In this document: positions 52,101 to 64,000 of the stretch, piece by piece | Layout of the letters: the number at the start of each line of letters is the position of its first letter | How positions within the stretch are numbered: the stretch's first letter is position 1 | Assembly (NCBI RefSeq): GCF_029227915.1 | Contig: NC_079882.1 | Coordinates: forward strand, 558,001 to 622,000 | DNA: 64,000 nt | From: Hydractinia symbiolongicarpus | Taxonomy: Eukaryota > Cnidaria > Hydrozoa > Anthoathecata > Hydractiniidae | Direction: 5' to 3' | Notes under the pieces: model-generated | Told to the model about the DNA's origin: nothing | Databases searched by the model: none | The model's input: only the letters and a program-made list of their open reading frames with translations | Position numbers and translations under genes: made by a program

Positions 52101-54254
52101 TGTGGGACTTAATTGAACTAACTTTGGAATGTGACCTAATAAATGTGATAAATGAGACAATTGGACTCCAAGAAAAAGCATTCATATTAATTTGACATGA
52201 TTGCCGGAACTCAGCGATTACACTGGGCGCTGTGGTAGCGCTTCATTTACAAATTTAGATAAATAAATCATTTTTTACTGTGGGACCAATCCTAGCCGTT
52301 ATCGCGCGCTGAAGAAATAGCGACAGTTTCAAAAACTACATTTCATTGACTTTCTAAAAGTTTTAATCCGTTTGAGTTACAACGGTTGGATCACATATTC
52401 GTACCAACATGTATTTAGCGATATTTATCTGTTATTACTAGGTTGCATCGCTTTTAACAGTAAAACGATTGAATGTGGGACTTAATTGAACTAACTTTGG
52501 ATTGTGACCTAATAAATGTGATAAATGAGACAATTGGACTCCAAGAAAAAGCATTCATATTAATTTGACATGATTGCCGGAACTCAGCGATTACACTGGG
52601 CGCTGTGGTAGCGCTTCATTTACAAATTAGATAAATAAATCATTTTTTACTGTGGGACCAATCCTAGCCGTTATCGCGCGCTGAAGAAATAGCGACAGTT
52701 TCAAAAACTACATTTCATTGACTTTCTAAAAGTATTAATCCGTTTGAGTTACAACGGTTGGATCACATATTCGTACCAACATGTATTTAGCGATATTTAT
52801 CCGATATTACTACGTTGCATCGCGGTTAACAGTGAAACGATTGACTGTGGGACTTAATTGAACTGATTTTGGACTGTGACGTTAAAAATGTGATAAGTGA
52901 GACATTTGGACTCCAAGAAATATCATTCTTCTTAATTTGACATGATTGTCGGAGCTCAGCGCATACACTGGGCGCTGTGGTGGCGCTTCATTTAAAAATT
53001 TAGAAAAATAAGTTATTTTTTACTGTGGGACCAATCCTAGCCGTTATCCCGCGCTGAAGAAATGGAGAAAGTTTGAAAAACTACATTTCATTGACTTTCT
53101 AACAGCATCAATCCGTTTAAGTTACAACAGTTGAGTCACATATTCGTACCAACATGTATTTAGCGACATTTTTCTCATATTACTAGGTTGCATCGCTTTT
53201 AACAGTGAAACGATTGCATTTGGGACTTAATTGAACTAACTTTGGACTGTGACCTGATAAATGTGATAAATGAGACAATTGGACTCCAAGAATTAGCATT
53301 CATATTAATTTGACATGATTGCCGGAACTCAGCGATTACACTGGGCGCTGTGGTAGCGCTTCCTTTAAAAGTTTAGTTAAATAAATCATTCTTTACCGTG
53401 GGACCAATCCTAGCCGTTATCGCGCGCTGAAGAAGTAGCGACAGTTTCAAAAACTTCATTTTATTGACTTTCTAAAAGTGTCAATCCGTTTGAGTTACAA
53501 CGGTTGGATCACATATTCGTACCAACATGTATTTAGCGATATTTATCTGTTATTACTAGGTTGCATCGCTTTTAACAGTGAAACAATTGAATGTGGGACT
53601 TAATTGAACTAATTTTGGACTGTGACGTTAAAAATGTTATAAGTCAGACAATTGGACTCCAAGAAATAACATTCTTCTTAATTTGACATGATTGCCTAAA
53701 CTCAGCGATTACACTGGGCGCTGTGGTAGCGCTTCATTTACAAATTTAGATAAATAAATCATTTTTTACTGTGGGACCAATCCTAGCCGTTATCGCGCGC
53801 TGAAGAAATAGCGACAGTTTCAAAAACTACATTTCATTGACTCTCTAACAATATCAATCCGTTTGAGTTACAACGGTTGGGTCACATATTCGAACCAAGA
53901 TGTATTTAGCGATATTTTTCTGTTATTACTAGGTTGCATCGCTTTTAACAGTGAGACTATTGAATGTGGGACTTAATTGAACTAACTTTGGATTGTGACC
54001 TAATAAATGTGATAAATGAGACAATTGGACTCCAAGAAAAAGCATTCATATTAATTTGACATGATTGCCGGAACTCAGCGATTACACTGGGCGCTGTGGT
54101 AGCGCTTCATTTACAAATTTAGATAAATAAATCATTTTTTACTGTGGGACCAATCCTAGCCGTTATCGCGCGCTGAAGAAATAGCGACAGTTTCAAAAAC
54201 TACATTTCATTGACTTTCTAAAAGTATTAATCCGTTTGAGTTACAACGGTTGAA
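49119..54254. repeat. SatB region with 5-mer and 6-mer duplications
   Basis: GACGTTAAAAATGTGATAAG at 50641 recurs at 52878, 2,237 bp or six monomers later. The tag ACTTCATTTTATTGAC recurs at an offset of 1,864 bp (51591 and 53455), because the second copy lacks the GGGAGCTGTAG monomer of the first. A hybrid monomer near 50930 (GTATTTCGCGACATTTTTC) joins the CGTGATATC and AGCGACATT classes. Confidence 0.75.
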
Positions 54255-56119
54255 TCACATACTCGTAGCAACATGTATTTAGCGACATTTTTCTCATATT
54301 ACTAGGTTGCATCGCTTTTAACAGTGAAACGATTGCATGTGGGACTAAATTGAACTAACTTTGGACTGTGACCTGATAAATGTGATAAATGAAACAATTG
54401 GACTCCAAGAATTAGCATTCATATTAATTTGACATGATTGCCGGAACTCAGCGATTACACTGGGAGCTGTAGTAGCGCTTCATTTAATAATTTAGATAAA
54501 TAAGTCATCTTTTACTGTGGGACCAATCCTAGCCGTTATCGCGCGCTGAAGAAATAGCGACAGTTTCAAAAGCTACATTTCATTGACTCTCTAACAATAT
54601 CAATCCATTTGAGTTACAACGGTTGGGTCACATATTCGTACCAAGATGTATTTAGCGATATTTTTCGGTTATTACTAGGTTGCATCGCTTTTAACAGTGA
54701 GAGGATTGAATGTGGGACTTAATTGAACTAACTTTGGATTGTGATCTGATAAATGTGATAAATGAGACAATTGGACTCCAAGAAATAGCATTCATTTTAA
54801 TTTGAAATGATTGCCGGAACTCAGCGATTACACTGGGCGCTGTGGTAGCGCTTTCTTTAAAAGTTTAGTTAAATAAATCATTCTTTACCGTGGGACCAAT
54901 CCTAGCCGTTATCGCGCGCTGAAGAAATAGCGACAGTTTCAAAAACTACATTTTATTGACTTTCTAAAAGTATCAATCCGTTTGAGTTACAACGGTTGGG
55001 TCACATATTCGTACCAACATGTATTTAGCGATATTTATCTGTTATTACTAGGTTGCATCGCTTTTAACAGTGAAACAATTGAATGTGGGACTTAATTGAA
55101 CTAATTTTGGACTGTGACATTAAAAATGTTATAAGTGAGACAATTGGACTCCAAGAAATAACATTCTTCTTAATTTGACATGATTGCCTAAACTCAGCGA
55201 CTACACTGGGCGCTGTGGTAGCGCTTCATTTACAAATTTAGATAAATAAATCATTTTTTACTGTGGGACCAATCCTAGCCGTTATCGCGCGCTGAAGAAA
55301 TAGCGACAGTTTCAAAAACTACATTTCATTGACTCTCTAACAATATCAATCCGTTTGAGTTACAACGGTTGGGTCACATATTCGAACCAAGATGTATTTA
55401 GCGATATTTTTCTGTTATTACTAGGTTGCATCGCTTTTAACAGTGAGACTATTGAATGTGGGACTTAATTGAACTAACTTTGGATTGTGACCTAATAAAT
55501 GTGATAAATGAGACAATTGGACTCCAAGAAAAAGCATTCATATTAATTTGACATGATTGCCGGAACTCAGCGATTACACTGGGCGCTGTGGCAGCGCTTC
55601 ATTTAAAAGTTTAGTTAAATAAATTATTCTTTACCGTGGGACCAATCCTAGCCGTTATCGCGCGCTGAAGAAATAGCGACAGTTTCAAAAACTACATTTC
55701 ATTGACTTTCTAAAAGTATTAATCCGTTTGAGTTAAAACGGTTGGATCACATATTCGTACCAACATGTATTTAGCGATATTTATCTGTTATTACTAGGTT
55801 GCATCGCTTTTAACAGTAAAACGATTGAATGTGGGACTTAATTAAACTAATTTTGGACTGTGACTTTAAAAATGTTATAAGTGAGACAATTGGACTCCAA
55901 GAAATAACATTCTTCTTAATTTGACATGATTGCCGGAACTCAGCGATTACACTGGGCGCTGTGGTAGCGCTTCATTTAAAAATTTAGATAAATAAGTCAT
56001 TCTTTACCGTGGGACCAATCCCTGCCGTTATTGCACGCTGATGATATAGAGACAGTTTCAAAAACTACATTTCATTGACTTTCTAAAAGTATCCATCCGT
56101 TTGAGTTACAACGGTTGAG
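54255..56119. repeat. SatB 1,865-bp pentamer, copy 1
   Basis: It starts at TCACATACTCGTAGCAACATG (54255). Tags AAGTCATCTTTTAC (54502), CGCTTTCTTTAAAAG (54849) and CTGCCGTTATTGCACGCTG (near 56023) all recur 1,865 bp later. Length is five monomers of 373 bp. Confidence 0.9.
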
Positions 56120-57984
56120 TCACATACTCGTAGCAACATGTATTTAGCGACATTTTTCTCATATTACTAGGTTGCATCGCTTTTAACAGTGAAACGATTG
56201 CATGTGGGACTAAATTGAACTAACTTTGGACTGTGACCTGATAAATGTGATAAATGAGACAATTGGACTCCAAGAATTAGCATTCATATTAATTTGACAT
56301 GATTGCCGGAACTCAGCGATTACACTGGGAGCTGTAGTAGCGCTTCATTTAATAATTTAGATAAATAAGTCATCTTTTACTGTGGGACCAATCCTAGCCG
56401 TTATCGCGCGCTGAAGAAATAGCGACAGTTTCAAAAGCTACATTTCATTGACTCTCTAACAATATCAATCCATTTGAGTTACAACGGTTGGGTCACATAT
56501 TCTTACCAAGATGTATTTAGCGATATTTTTCGGTTATTACTAGGTTGCATCGCTTTTAACAGTGAGACGATTGAATGTGGGACTTAATTGAACTAACTTT
56601 GGATTGTGATCTGATAAATGTGATAAATGAGACAATTGGACTCCAAGAAATAGCATTCATTTTAATTTGACATGATTGCCGGAACTCAGCGATTACACTG
56701 GGCGCTGTGGTAGCGCTTTCTTTAAAAGTTTAGTTAAATAAATCATTCTTTACCGTGGGACCAATCCTAGCCGTTATCGCGCGCTGAAGAAATAGCGACA
56801 GTTTCAAAAACTACATTTTATTGACTTTCTAAAAGTATCAATCCGTTTGAGTTACAACGGTTGGGTCACATATTCGTACCAACATGTATTTAGCGATATT
56901 TATCTGTTATTACTAGGTTGCATCGCTTTTAACAGTGAAACAATTGAATGTGGGACTTAATTGAACTAATTTTGGACTGTGACATTAAAAATGTTATAAG
57001 TGAGACAATTGGACTCCAAGAAATAACATTCTTCTTAATTTGACATGATTGCCTAAACTCAGCGACTACACTGGGCGCTGTGGTAGCGCTTCATTTACAA
57101 ATTTAGATAAATGAATCATTTTTTACTGTGGGACCAATCCTAGCCGTAATCGCGCACTGAAGAAATAGCGACAGTTTCAAAAACTACATTTCATTGACTC
57201 TCTAACAATATCAATCCGTTTGAGTTACAACGGTTGGGTCACATATTCGAACCAAGATGTATTTAGCGATATTTTTCTGTTATTACTAGGTTGCATCGCT
57301 TTTAACAGTGAGACTATTGAATGTGGGACTTAATTGAACTAACTTTGGATTGTGACCTAATAAATGTGATAAATGAGACAATTGGACTCCAAGAAAAAGC
57401 ATTCATATTAATTTGACATGATTGCCGGAACTCAGCGATTACACTGGGCGCTGTGGCAGCGCTTCATTTAAAAGTTTAGTTAAATAAATTATTCTTTACC
57501 GTGGGACCAATCCTAGCCGTTATCGCGCGCTGAAGAAATAGCGACAGTTTCAAAAACTACATTTCATTGACTTTCTAAAAGTATTAATCCGTTTGAGTTA
57601 AAACGGTTGGATCACATATTCGTACCAACATGTATTTAGCGATATTTATCTGTTATTACTAGGTTGCATCGCTTTTAACAGTAAAACGATTGAATGTGGG
57701 ACTTAATTGAACTAATTTTGGACTGTGACTTTAAAAATGTTATAAGTGAGACAATTGGACTCCAAGAAATAACATTCTTCTTAATTTGACATGATTGCCG
57801 GAACTCAGCGATTACACTGGGCGCTGTGGTAGCGCTTCATTTAAAAATTTAGATAAATAAGTCATTCTTTACCGTGGGACCAATCCCTGCCGTTATTGCA
57901 CGCTGAAGATATAGAGACAGTTTCAAAAACTACATTTCATTGACTTTCTAAAAGTATCAATCCGTTTGAGTTACAACGGTTGAG
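56120..57984. repeat. SatB 1,865-bp pentamer, copy 2
   Basis: It is collinear with copy 1 throughout, with only a few visible substitutions (ATTCTTACCAAG against ATTCGTACCAAG; TTAATTGAACTAATT against TTAATTAAACTAATT). It ends near 57984, where TCACATATTCGTACC replaces TCACATACTCGTAGC. Confidence 0.9.
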
Positions 57985-60934
57985 TCACATATTCGTACCA
58001 ACATGTATTTCGTGATATCTTTCCGGTATTACTAGGTTTTAACGCGTTTAACAGTAAAACGATTAACTGTTGGACTTAATTAAACTGATTTTGGGCTGTG
58101 CTCTTATAAATGTGAAAGTGAGACTATTGGACTCCAAGAAATAACATTCTTCTTAATTTGACATGATTGCCGGAACTCAGCGATAACACTAGGCGCTGTG
58201 GGAGCGCTTCATTTAAAAATTTAGATAAGTAAGTCATTATTTACTGTGGGACCAATCCTAGCCGTTATCCTGTGATGAAGAAATAGCGACAGTTTCAAAA
58301 ACTACATTTCATTGACTTTCTAACGGTATCAATCCGCGTCAGTTACAACGGTTGCGTCACATACTCGTACCAACATGTATTTAGCGATATTTTTCTCATA
58401 TTGCTAGGTTGCATCGCTTTTAACAGTGAAACGATTGACTGTGGGACTTAATTGAACTGATTTTGGACTGTGACCTTATAAATATTGTTAGTGAGACAAT
58501 TGGACTCAAAGAAATAACCTTCTTCTTAGTTTGACATGATTGCCGGAACTCAGCAATTACACTGGACGTTGTGGTAGCGCTTAATTTAAAAATTTAGATA
58601 AATAAGACAGTTTTTTACTGTGGGACCAATCTTAGCCGTTATCGCGCGTTGAAGAAATAGCGACAGTTTCAAAAACTACATTTCATTGACTTTTTAACAG
58701 TGTCAGTCCGCTTGAGTTACAACGGTTGGGTCGCATATTCGTACCAACATGTATTTAGCGATATTTTTCCGATATTACTACGTTGCATCGCGTTTAACAG
58801 TGAAACGATTGACTGTGGGACTTAATTGAACTGATTTTGCACTGTGACGTTAAAAATGTGATAAGTGAGACATTTGGACTCCAAGAAATAACATTCTTCT
58901 TATTTTGACATGATTGTCGGAGCTTAGCGCATACACTGGGCGCTGTGGTGGCGCTTCATTTAAAAATTTAGAAAAATAAGTTATTTTTTACTGTGGGACC
59001 AATCCTAGCCGTTATCCCGCGCTGAAGAAATGGAGAAAGTTTGAAAAACTACAATTCATTGACTTTCTAACAGCATCAATCCGTTTAAGTTACAACAGTT
59101 GAGTCACATATTCGTACCAACATGTATTTCGTGATATCTTTCCGGAATTACTAGGTTGTATCGCGTTTAACAGTGAAACGATTGACTGTGGGACTTAATT
59201 AAACTGATTTTGGGCCATGACCTTATAAATGTGAAAGTGAGAAAATTGGACTCCAAGAAATAATATTCTTCTTAATTTGACATGATTGCCGTAACTCAGC
59301 GATTATACTGGGTGCTGTGGTACCACTTCCTTTAAAAACTTAGATAAATAAATCATTCTTTACCGTGGGACCAATCCTAGCTGTTATCACGCGCTGAAAA
59401 AATAGCGACAGTTTCAAAAACTACATTTCATTGACTTTCTAACGGTATCAATCCGCTTCAGTTACAACGGTTGCGTCACATACTCGTAGCAACATGTATT
59501 TAGCGACATTTTTCTCATATTACTAGGTTGCATCGCTTTTAACAGTGAAACGATTGCATGTGGGACTTAATTGAACTAACTTTGGACTGTGACCTGATAA
59601 ATGTGATAAATGAGACAATTGGACTCCAAGAATTAGCATTCATATTAATTTGACATGATTGCCGGAACTCAGCGATTACACTGGGAGCTGTAGTAGCGCT
59701 TCATTTAATAATTTAGATAAATAAGTCATCTTTTACTGTGGGACCAATCCTAGCCGTTATCGCGCGCTGAAGAAATAGCGACAGTTTCAAAAGCTACATC
59801 TCATTGACTCTCTAACAATATCAATCCGTTTGAGTTACAACGGTTGGGTCACATATTCGTACCAACATGTATTTAGCGATACTTTTCTCATATTACTAGG
59901 TTGCATCGCTTTTAACAGTGAAACGATTGACTGTGGGACTTAATTGAACTGATTTTGGACTGTGACCTTATAAATATTGCAAGTGAGACAATTGGACTCC
60001 AAGAAATAACATTCTTCTTAGTTTGACATGATTGCCGGAACTCAACGATTACACTGGACGCTGTGGTAGCGCTTAATTTAAAAATTTAGATAAATAAGTC
60101 ATTTTTTACTGTGTGACCAATCCTACCCGTTATTGCGCGCTGAAGAAATAGCGACAGTTTCAAAAACTACATTTCATTGACTTTCTAACAATATCAATCC
60201 CTGTGAGTTACAACGGTTGGATCACATATTTTTACCAAGATGTGTTTAGCGATATTTTTCTGTTATTACTAGGTTGCATCGCTTTTAACAGTGAGACGAT
60301 TGAATGTGGGACTTAATTGAACTAACTTTGGATTGTGACCTGATAAATGTGATAAATGAGACAATTGGACTCCAAGAAATAGCATTCATATTAATTTGAC
60401 ATGATTGCCGGAACTCAGCGATTACACTGAGCGCTGTGGTAGCGCTTCATTTAAAAGTGTAGTTAAATAAATCATTCTTCACCGTGGGACCAATCCTAGC
60501 CGTTATCGCGCGCTGAAGAAATAGAGACAGTTTCAAAAACTACATTTCATTGACTTTCTAAAAGTATTAATCCGTTTGAGTTACAACGGTTGGGTCACAT
60601 ATTCGTACCAACATGTATTTAGCGATATTTATCTGTTATTACTAGGTTGTATCGCGTTTAACAGTGAAACGATTGACTCTGGGACTTAATTGTACTGATT
60701 TTGGCCGTGACCTTATAAATGTGAAATTGAGACAATTGGACTCCAAGAATAAACATTCTTCTTAATTTAAAATGATTGCCGTAACTCAGCGATTACACTG
60801 GGCGCTGTGGTAGCGCTTCATTTAAAAATTTAGATAAATAATTCGTTTTTTACTGTGGGACCAATCCTAGCCGTTATCCTGTGCTGAAAAAATAGCGACA
60901 GTTTCAAAAACTACATTTCATTGACTTTCTAACA
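57985..60934. repeat. SatB monomers related to 46.1-47.7 kb
   Basis: About eight monomers. The order around 58.1-59.8 kb (GATAACACTAGGCGCTGTGGGAG, then TTGTTAGTGAGA, then TGTCAGTCCGCTTGAG, then TTTGGGCCATGACC) matches that at 46.2-47.7 kb. The monomers at about 59.2-60.5 kb also match 61.3-62.6 kb at an offset of about 2,085-2,088 bp. Confidence 0.7.
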
Positions 60935-62648
60935 GTATCAATCCGTTTCAGTTACAACGGTGGAGTCACATATTCGTACCAACATGTATTTCGTGATATC
61001 TTTCCGGTATTACTAGGTTGTATCGCGTTTAACAGTGAAACGATTGACTGTGGGACTTAATTGAACTGATTTTGGACTGTGACGTTAAAAATGTGATAAG
61101 TGAGACATTTGGACTCCAAGAAATAACATTCTTCTTAATTTTTTCATTGACTTTTTAACAGTGTCAGTCCGCTTGAGTTACAACGGTTGGGTCGCATATT
61201 CGTACCAACATGTATTTAGCGATATTTTTCTATTACTACGTTGCATCGCGTTTAACAGTGAAACGATTGACTGTGGGACTTAATTAAACTGATTTTGGGC
61301 CATGACCTTATAAATGTGAAAGTAAGAAAATTGGACTCCAAGAAATAATATTCTTCTTAATTTGACATGATTGCCGTAACTCAGCGATTATACTGGGTGC
61401 TGTGGTAGCACTTCCTTTAAAAACTTAGAAAAATAAATCATTCTTTACCGTGGGACCATTCCTAGCTGTTATCACGCGCTGAAAAAATAGCGACAGTTTC
61501 AAAAACTACATTTCATTGACTTTCTAACGGTATCAATCCGCTTCAGTTACAACGGTTGCGTCACATACTCGTAGCAACATGTATTTAGCGACATTTTTCT
61601 CATATTACTAGGTTGCATCGATTTTAACAGTGAAACGATTGCATGTGGGACTTAATTGAACTAACTTTGGACTGTGACCTGATAAATGTGATAAATGAGA
61701 CAATTGGACTCCAAGAATTAGCATTCATATTAATTTGACATGATTGCCGGAACTCAGCGATTACACTGGGAGCTGTAGTAGCGCTTCATTTAATAATTTA
61801 GATAAATAAGTCATCTTTTACTGTGGGACCAATCCTAGCCGTTATCGCGCGCTGAAGAAATAGCGACAGTTTCAAAAGCTACATCTCATTGACTCTCTAA
61901 CAATATCAAACCGTTTGAGTTACAACTGTTGGGTCACATATTCGTACCAACATGTATTTAGCGATACTTTTCTCATATTACTAGGTTGCATCGCTTTTAA
62001 CAGTGAAACGATTGACTGTGGGACTTAATTGAACTGATTTTGGACTGTGACCTTATAAATATTGCAAGTGAGACAATTGGACTCCAAGAAATAACATTCT
62101 TCTTAGTTTGACATGATTGCCGGAACTCAGCGATTACACTGGACGCTGTGGTAGCGCTTAATTTAAAAATTTAGATAAATAAGTCATTTTTTACTGTGTG
62201 ACCAATCCTACCCGTTATCGCGCGCTGAAGAAATAGCGACAGTTTCAAAAACTACATTTCATTGACTCTCTAACAATATCAATCCCTGTGAGTTACAACG
62301 GTTGGATCACATATTTGTACCAAGATGTGTTTAGCGATATTTTTCTGTTATTACTAGGTTGCATCGCTTTTAACAGTGAGACGATTGAATGTGGGACTTA
62401 ATTGAACTAACTTTGGATTGTGACCTGATAAATGTGGTAAATGAGACAATTGGACTCCAAGAAATAGCATTCATATTAATTTGACATGATTGTCGGAACT
62501 CAGCGATTACACTCAGCGCTGTGGTAGCGCTTCATTTAAAAGTTTAGTTAAATAAATCATTCTTTACCGTGGGACCAATCCTAGCCGTTATCGCGCGCTG
62601 AAGAAATAGAGACAGTTTCAAAAACTACATTTCATTGACTTTCTAACA
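60935..62648. repeat. SatB 1,714-bp tandem duplication, copy 1
   Basis: CGTTTCAGTTACAACGGTGG (about 60945) recurs 1,714 bp on, as does a truncated monomer joint at 61140. The length is five monomers less about 147 bp. Border placement is uncertain within the shared tract about 60899-60935. Confidence 0.9.
61100..61170. repeat. Truncated SatB monomer (internal deletion)
   Basis: CATTCTTCTTAATTT, normally followed by GACATGATTG, runs straight into TTTCATTGAC, which normally follows AACTACAT. About 147 bp is missing, including the hairpin and the CCTAGCCGTTATC block. Six T at the joint leave no more than run-of-T homology. The same joint lies at about 62855, carried by the 1,714-bp duplication. 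Confidence 0.88.
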
Positions 62649-64000
62649 GTATCAATCCGTTTCAGTTACAACGGTGGAGTCACATATTCGTACCAACATG
62701 TATTTCGTGATATCTTTCCGGTATTACTAGGTTGTATCGCGTTTAACAGTGAAACGATTGACTGTGGGACTTAATTGAACTGATTTTGGACTGTGACGTT
62801 AAAAATGTGATAAGTGAGACATTTGGACTCCAAGAAATAACATTCTTCTTAATTTTTTCATTGACTTTTTAACAGTGTCAGTCCGCTTGAGTTACAACGG
62901 TTGGGTCGCATATTCGTACCAACATGTATTTAGCGATATTTTTCTATTACTACGTTGCATCGCGTTTAACAGTGAAACGATTGACTGTGGGACTTAATTA
63001 AACTGATTTTGGGCCATGACCTTATAAATGTGAAAGTAAGAAAATTGGACTCCAAGAAATAATATTCTTCTTAATTTGACATGATTGCCGTAACTCAGCG
63101 ATTATACTGGGTGCTGTGGTAGCACTTCCTTTAAAAACTTAGAAAAATAAATCATTCTTTACCGTGGGACCATTCCTAGCTGTTATCACGCGCTGAAAAA
63201 ATAGCGACAGTTTCAAAAACTACATTTCATTGACTTTCTAACGGTATCAATCCGCTTCAGTTACAACGGTTGCGTCACATACTCGTAGCAACATGTATTT
63301 AGCGACATTTTTCTCATATTACTAGGTTGCATCGATTTTAACAGTGAAACGATTGCATGTGGGACTTAATTGAACTAACTTTGGACTGTGACCTGATAAA
63401 TGTGATAAATGAGACAATTGGACTCCAAGAATTAGCATTCATATTAATTTGACATGATTGCCGGAACTCAGCGATTACACTGGGAGCTGTAGTAGCGCTT
63501 CATTTAATAATTTAGATAAATAAGTCATCTTTTACTGTGGGACCAATCCTAGCCGTTATCGCGCGCTGAAGAAATAGCGACAGTTTCAAAAGCTACATCT
63601 CATTGACTCTCTAACAATATCAAACCGTTTGAGTTACAACTGTTGGGTCACATATTCGTACCAACATGTATTTAGCGATACTTTTCTCATATTACTAGGT
63701 TGCATCGCTTTTAACAGTGAAACGATTGACTGTGGGACTTAATTGAACTGATTTTGGACTGTGACCTTATAAATATTGCAAGTGAGACAATTGGACTCCA
63801 AGAAATAACATTCTTCTTAGTTTGACATGATTGCCGGAACTCAGCGATTACACTGGACGCTGTGGTAGCGCTTAATTTAAAAATTTAGATAAATAAGTCA
63901 TTTTTTACTGTGTGACCAATCCTACCCGTTATCGCGCGCTGAAGAAATAGCGACAGTTTCAAAAACTACATTTCATTGACTCTCTAACAATATCAATCCC
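62649..64000. repeat. SatB 1,714-bp tandem duplication, copy 2 (cut by window edge)
   Basis: At least 1,352 bp of a second copy. I saw no difference from copy 1 at the markers I compared, including rare ones (GGGACCATTCCTAG, CATCGATTTTAACAG, CAACTGTTGGG, GTGTGACCAATCCTACCCG). The window ends before the copy is complete. Confidence 0.88.

Larger units (their letters stand above)
38158..64000. repeat. SatB: 372-bp tandem satellite array (about 69 monomers)
   Basis: Head-to-tail repeat with a unit of about 372 bp. The anchor ACTCCAAGAA lies at 38165, 38536, 38909, 39281, 39653, 40026 and 40399 (steps 371, 373, 372, 372, 373, 373) and recurs to the right edge. Well-kept blocks include GGGACCAATCCTAGCCGTTA, AAACTACATTTCATTGAC and CATGTATTT. 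Monomers differ by class-specific substitutions, for example AGCGATATTTTTC versus CGTGATATCTTTCC after GTATTT. One written-out consensus has about 16 CpG. All copies share one orientation. The array continues past the window. I do not recognise the family. Confidence 0.98.

Noticed and set aside
1-64000. CRISPR-like regular repetition
   Set aside because: The repeats are contiguous monomers of 203 and 372 bp with no unique spacers between short identical repeats.
38158-64000. SatB as a head-to-tail dimer of a shorter unit
   Set aside because: ACTGTGGGAC-like motifs lie about 194 bp apart and CTAG...ATCGC motifs about 146 bp apart. These spacings are inconsistent, so I find no real internal half-unit.
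1-64000. rDNA spacer, histone cluster, tRNA array or telomere repeat
   Set aside because: No rRNA, histone or tRNA-like sequence and no short telomeric motif array was seen in either unit.

Overview
This window is tandem satellite DNA from end to end. I see no supportable protein gene, RNA gene, transposon, rRNA unit or CRISPR array. Two unrelated-looking satellite families abut at a single-copy boundary near position 38157/38158. Both run past the window edges. I recognise neither family from memory and give no family name or species. Long homogeneous arrays with higher-order structure point to a eukaryotic nuclear genome, most likely heterochromatin (pericentromere, centromere or another satellite block). 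CpG is not depleted in either monomer (hand count of one consensus each), which fits a lineage with little germline CpG methylation over these repeats, or recently homogenised arrays. This is weak evidence on taxonomy.

Region 1 (1-38157), called SatA here: about 188 head-to-tail monomers of about 203 bp, roughly 38% GC. Each monomer carries a 9-bp perfect inverted repeat with an AAAA loop, an A/T-rich tract that supplies stop codons, and a CpG-rich half. Monomers fall into recurrent variant classes. They are arranged in irregular higher-order repeats (HORs): an 8-monomer order of about 1.62 kb recurs in much of 1-19 kb. Related 7-10-monomer units fill about 5-11 kb and 20-30 kb. A 408-bp dimer is repeated four times at 12.55-14.18 kb. 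The last 6.7 kb (31.4-38.16 kb) is the most divergent. It contains a 2,666-bp, 13-monomer unit duplicated in tandem, with two monomer classes found nowhere else in the window.

Region 2 (38158-64000), called SatB here: about 69 head-to-tail monomers of about 372-373 bp, in one orientation. Each carries a GCGCT/AGCGC hairpin with a 5-nt loop and a CAAC-G-GTTG dyad. HORs of 3, 5 and 6 monomers (about 1118, 1864 and 2237 bp) are visible. Recent tandem duplications are sharpest at 46.9-49.1 kb, 54.25-57.98 kb and 60.9-64.0 kb. A few monomers carry internal deletions or short duplications, and these act as tags for tracing the larger duplications.

Nothing here works as a gene set. The biology is array evolution: unequal exchange, local amplification of multi-monomer blocks, microhomology-mediated deletion, and a sharp boundary between two satellites. 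All offsets were read by eye from shared variants. Percent identities were not computed.
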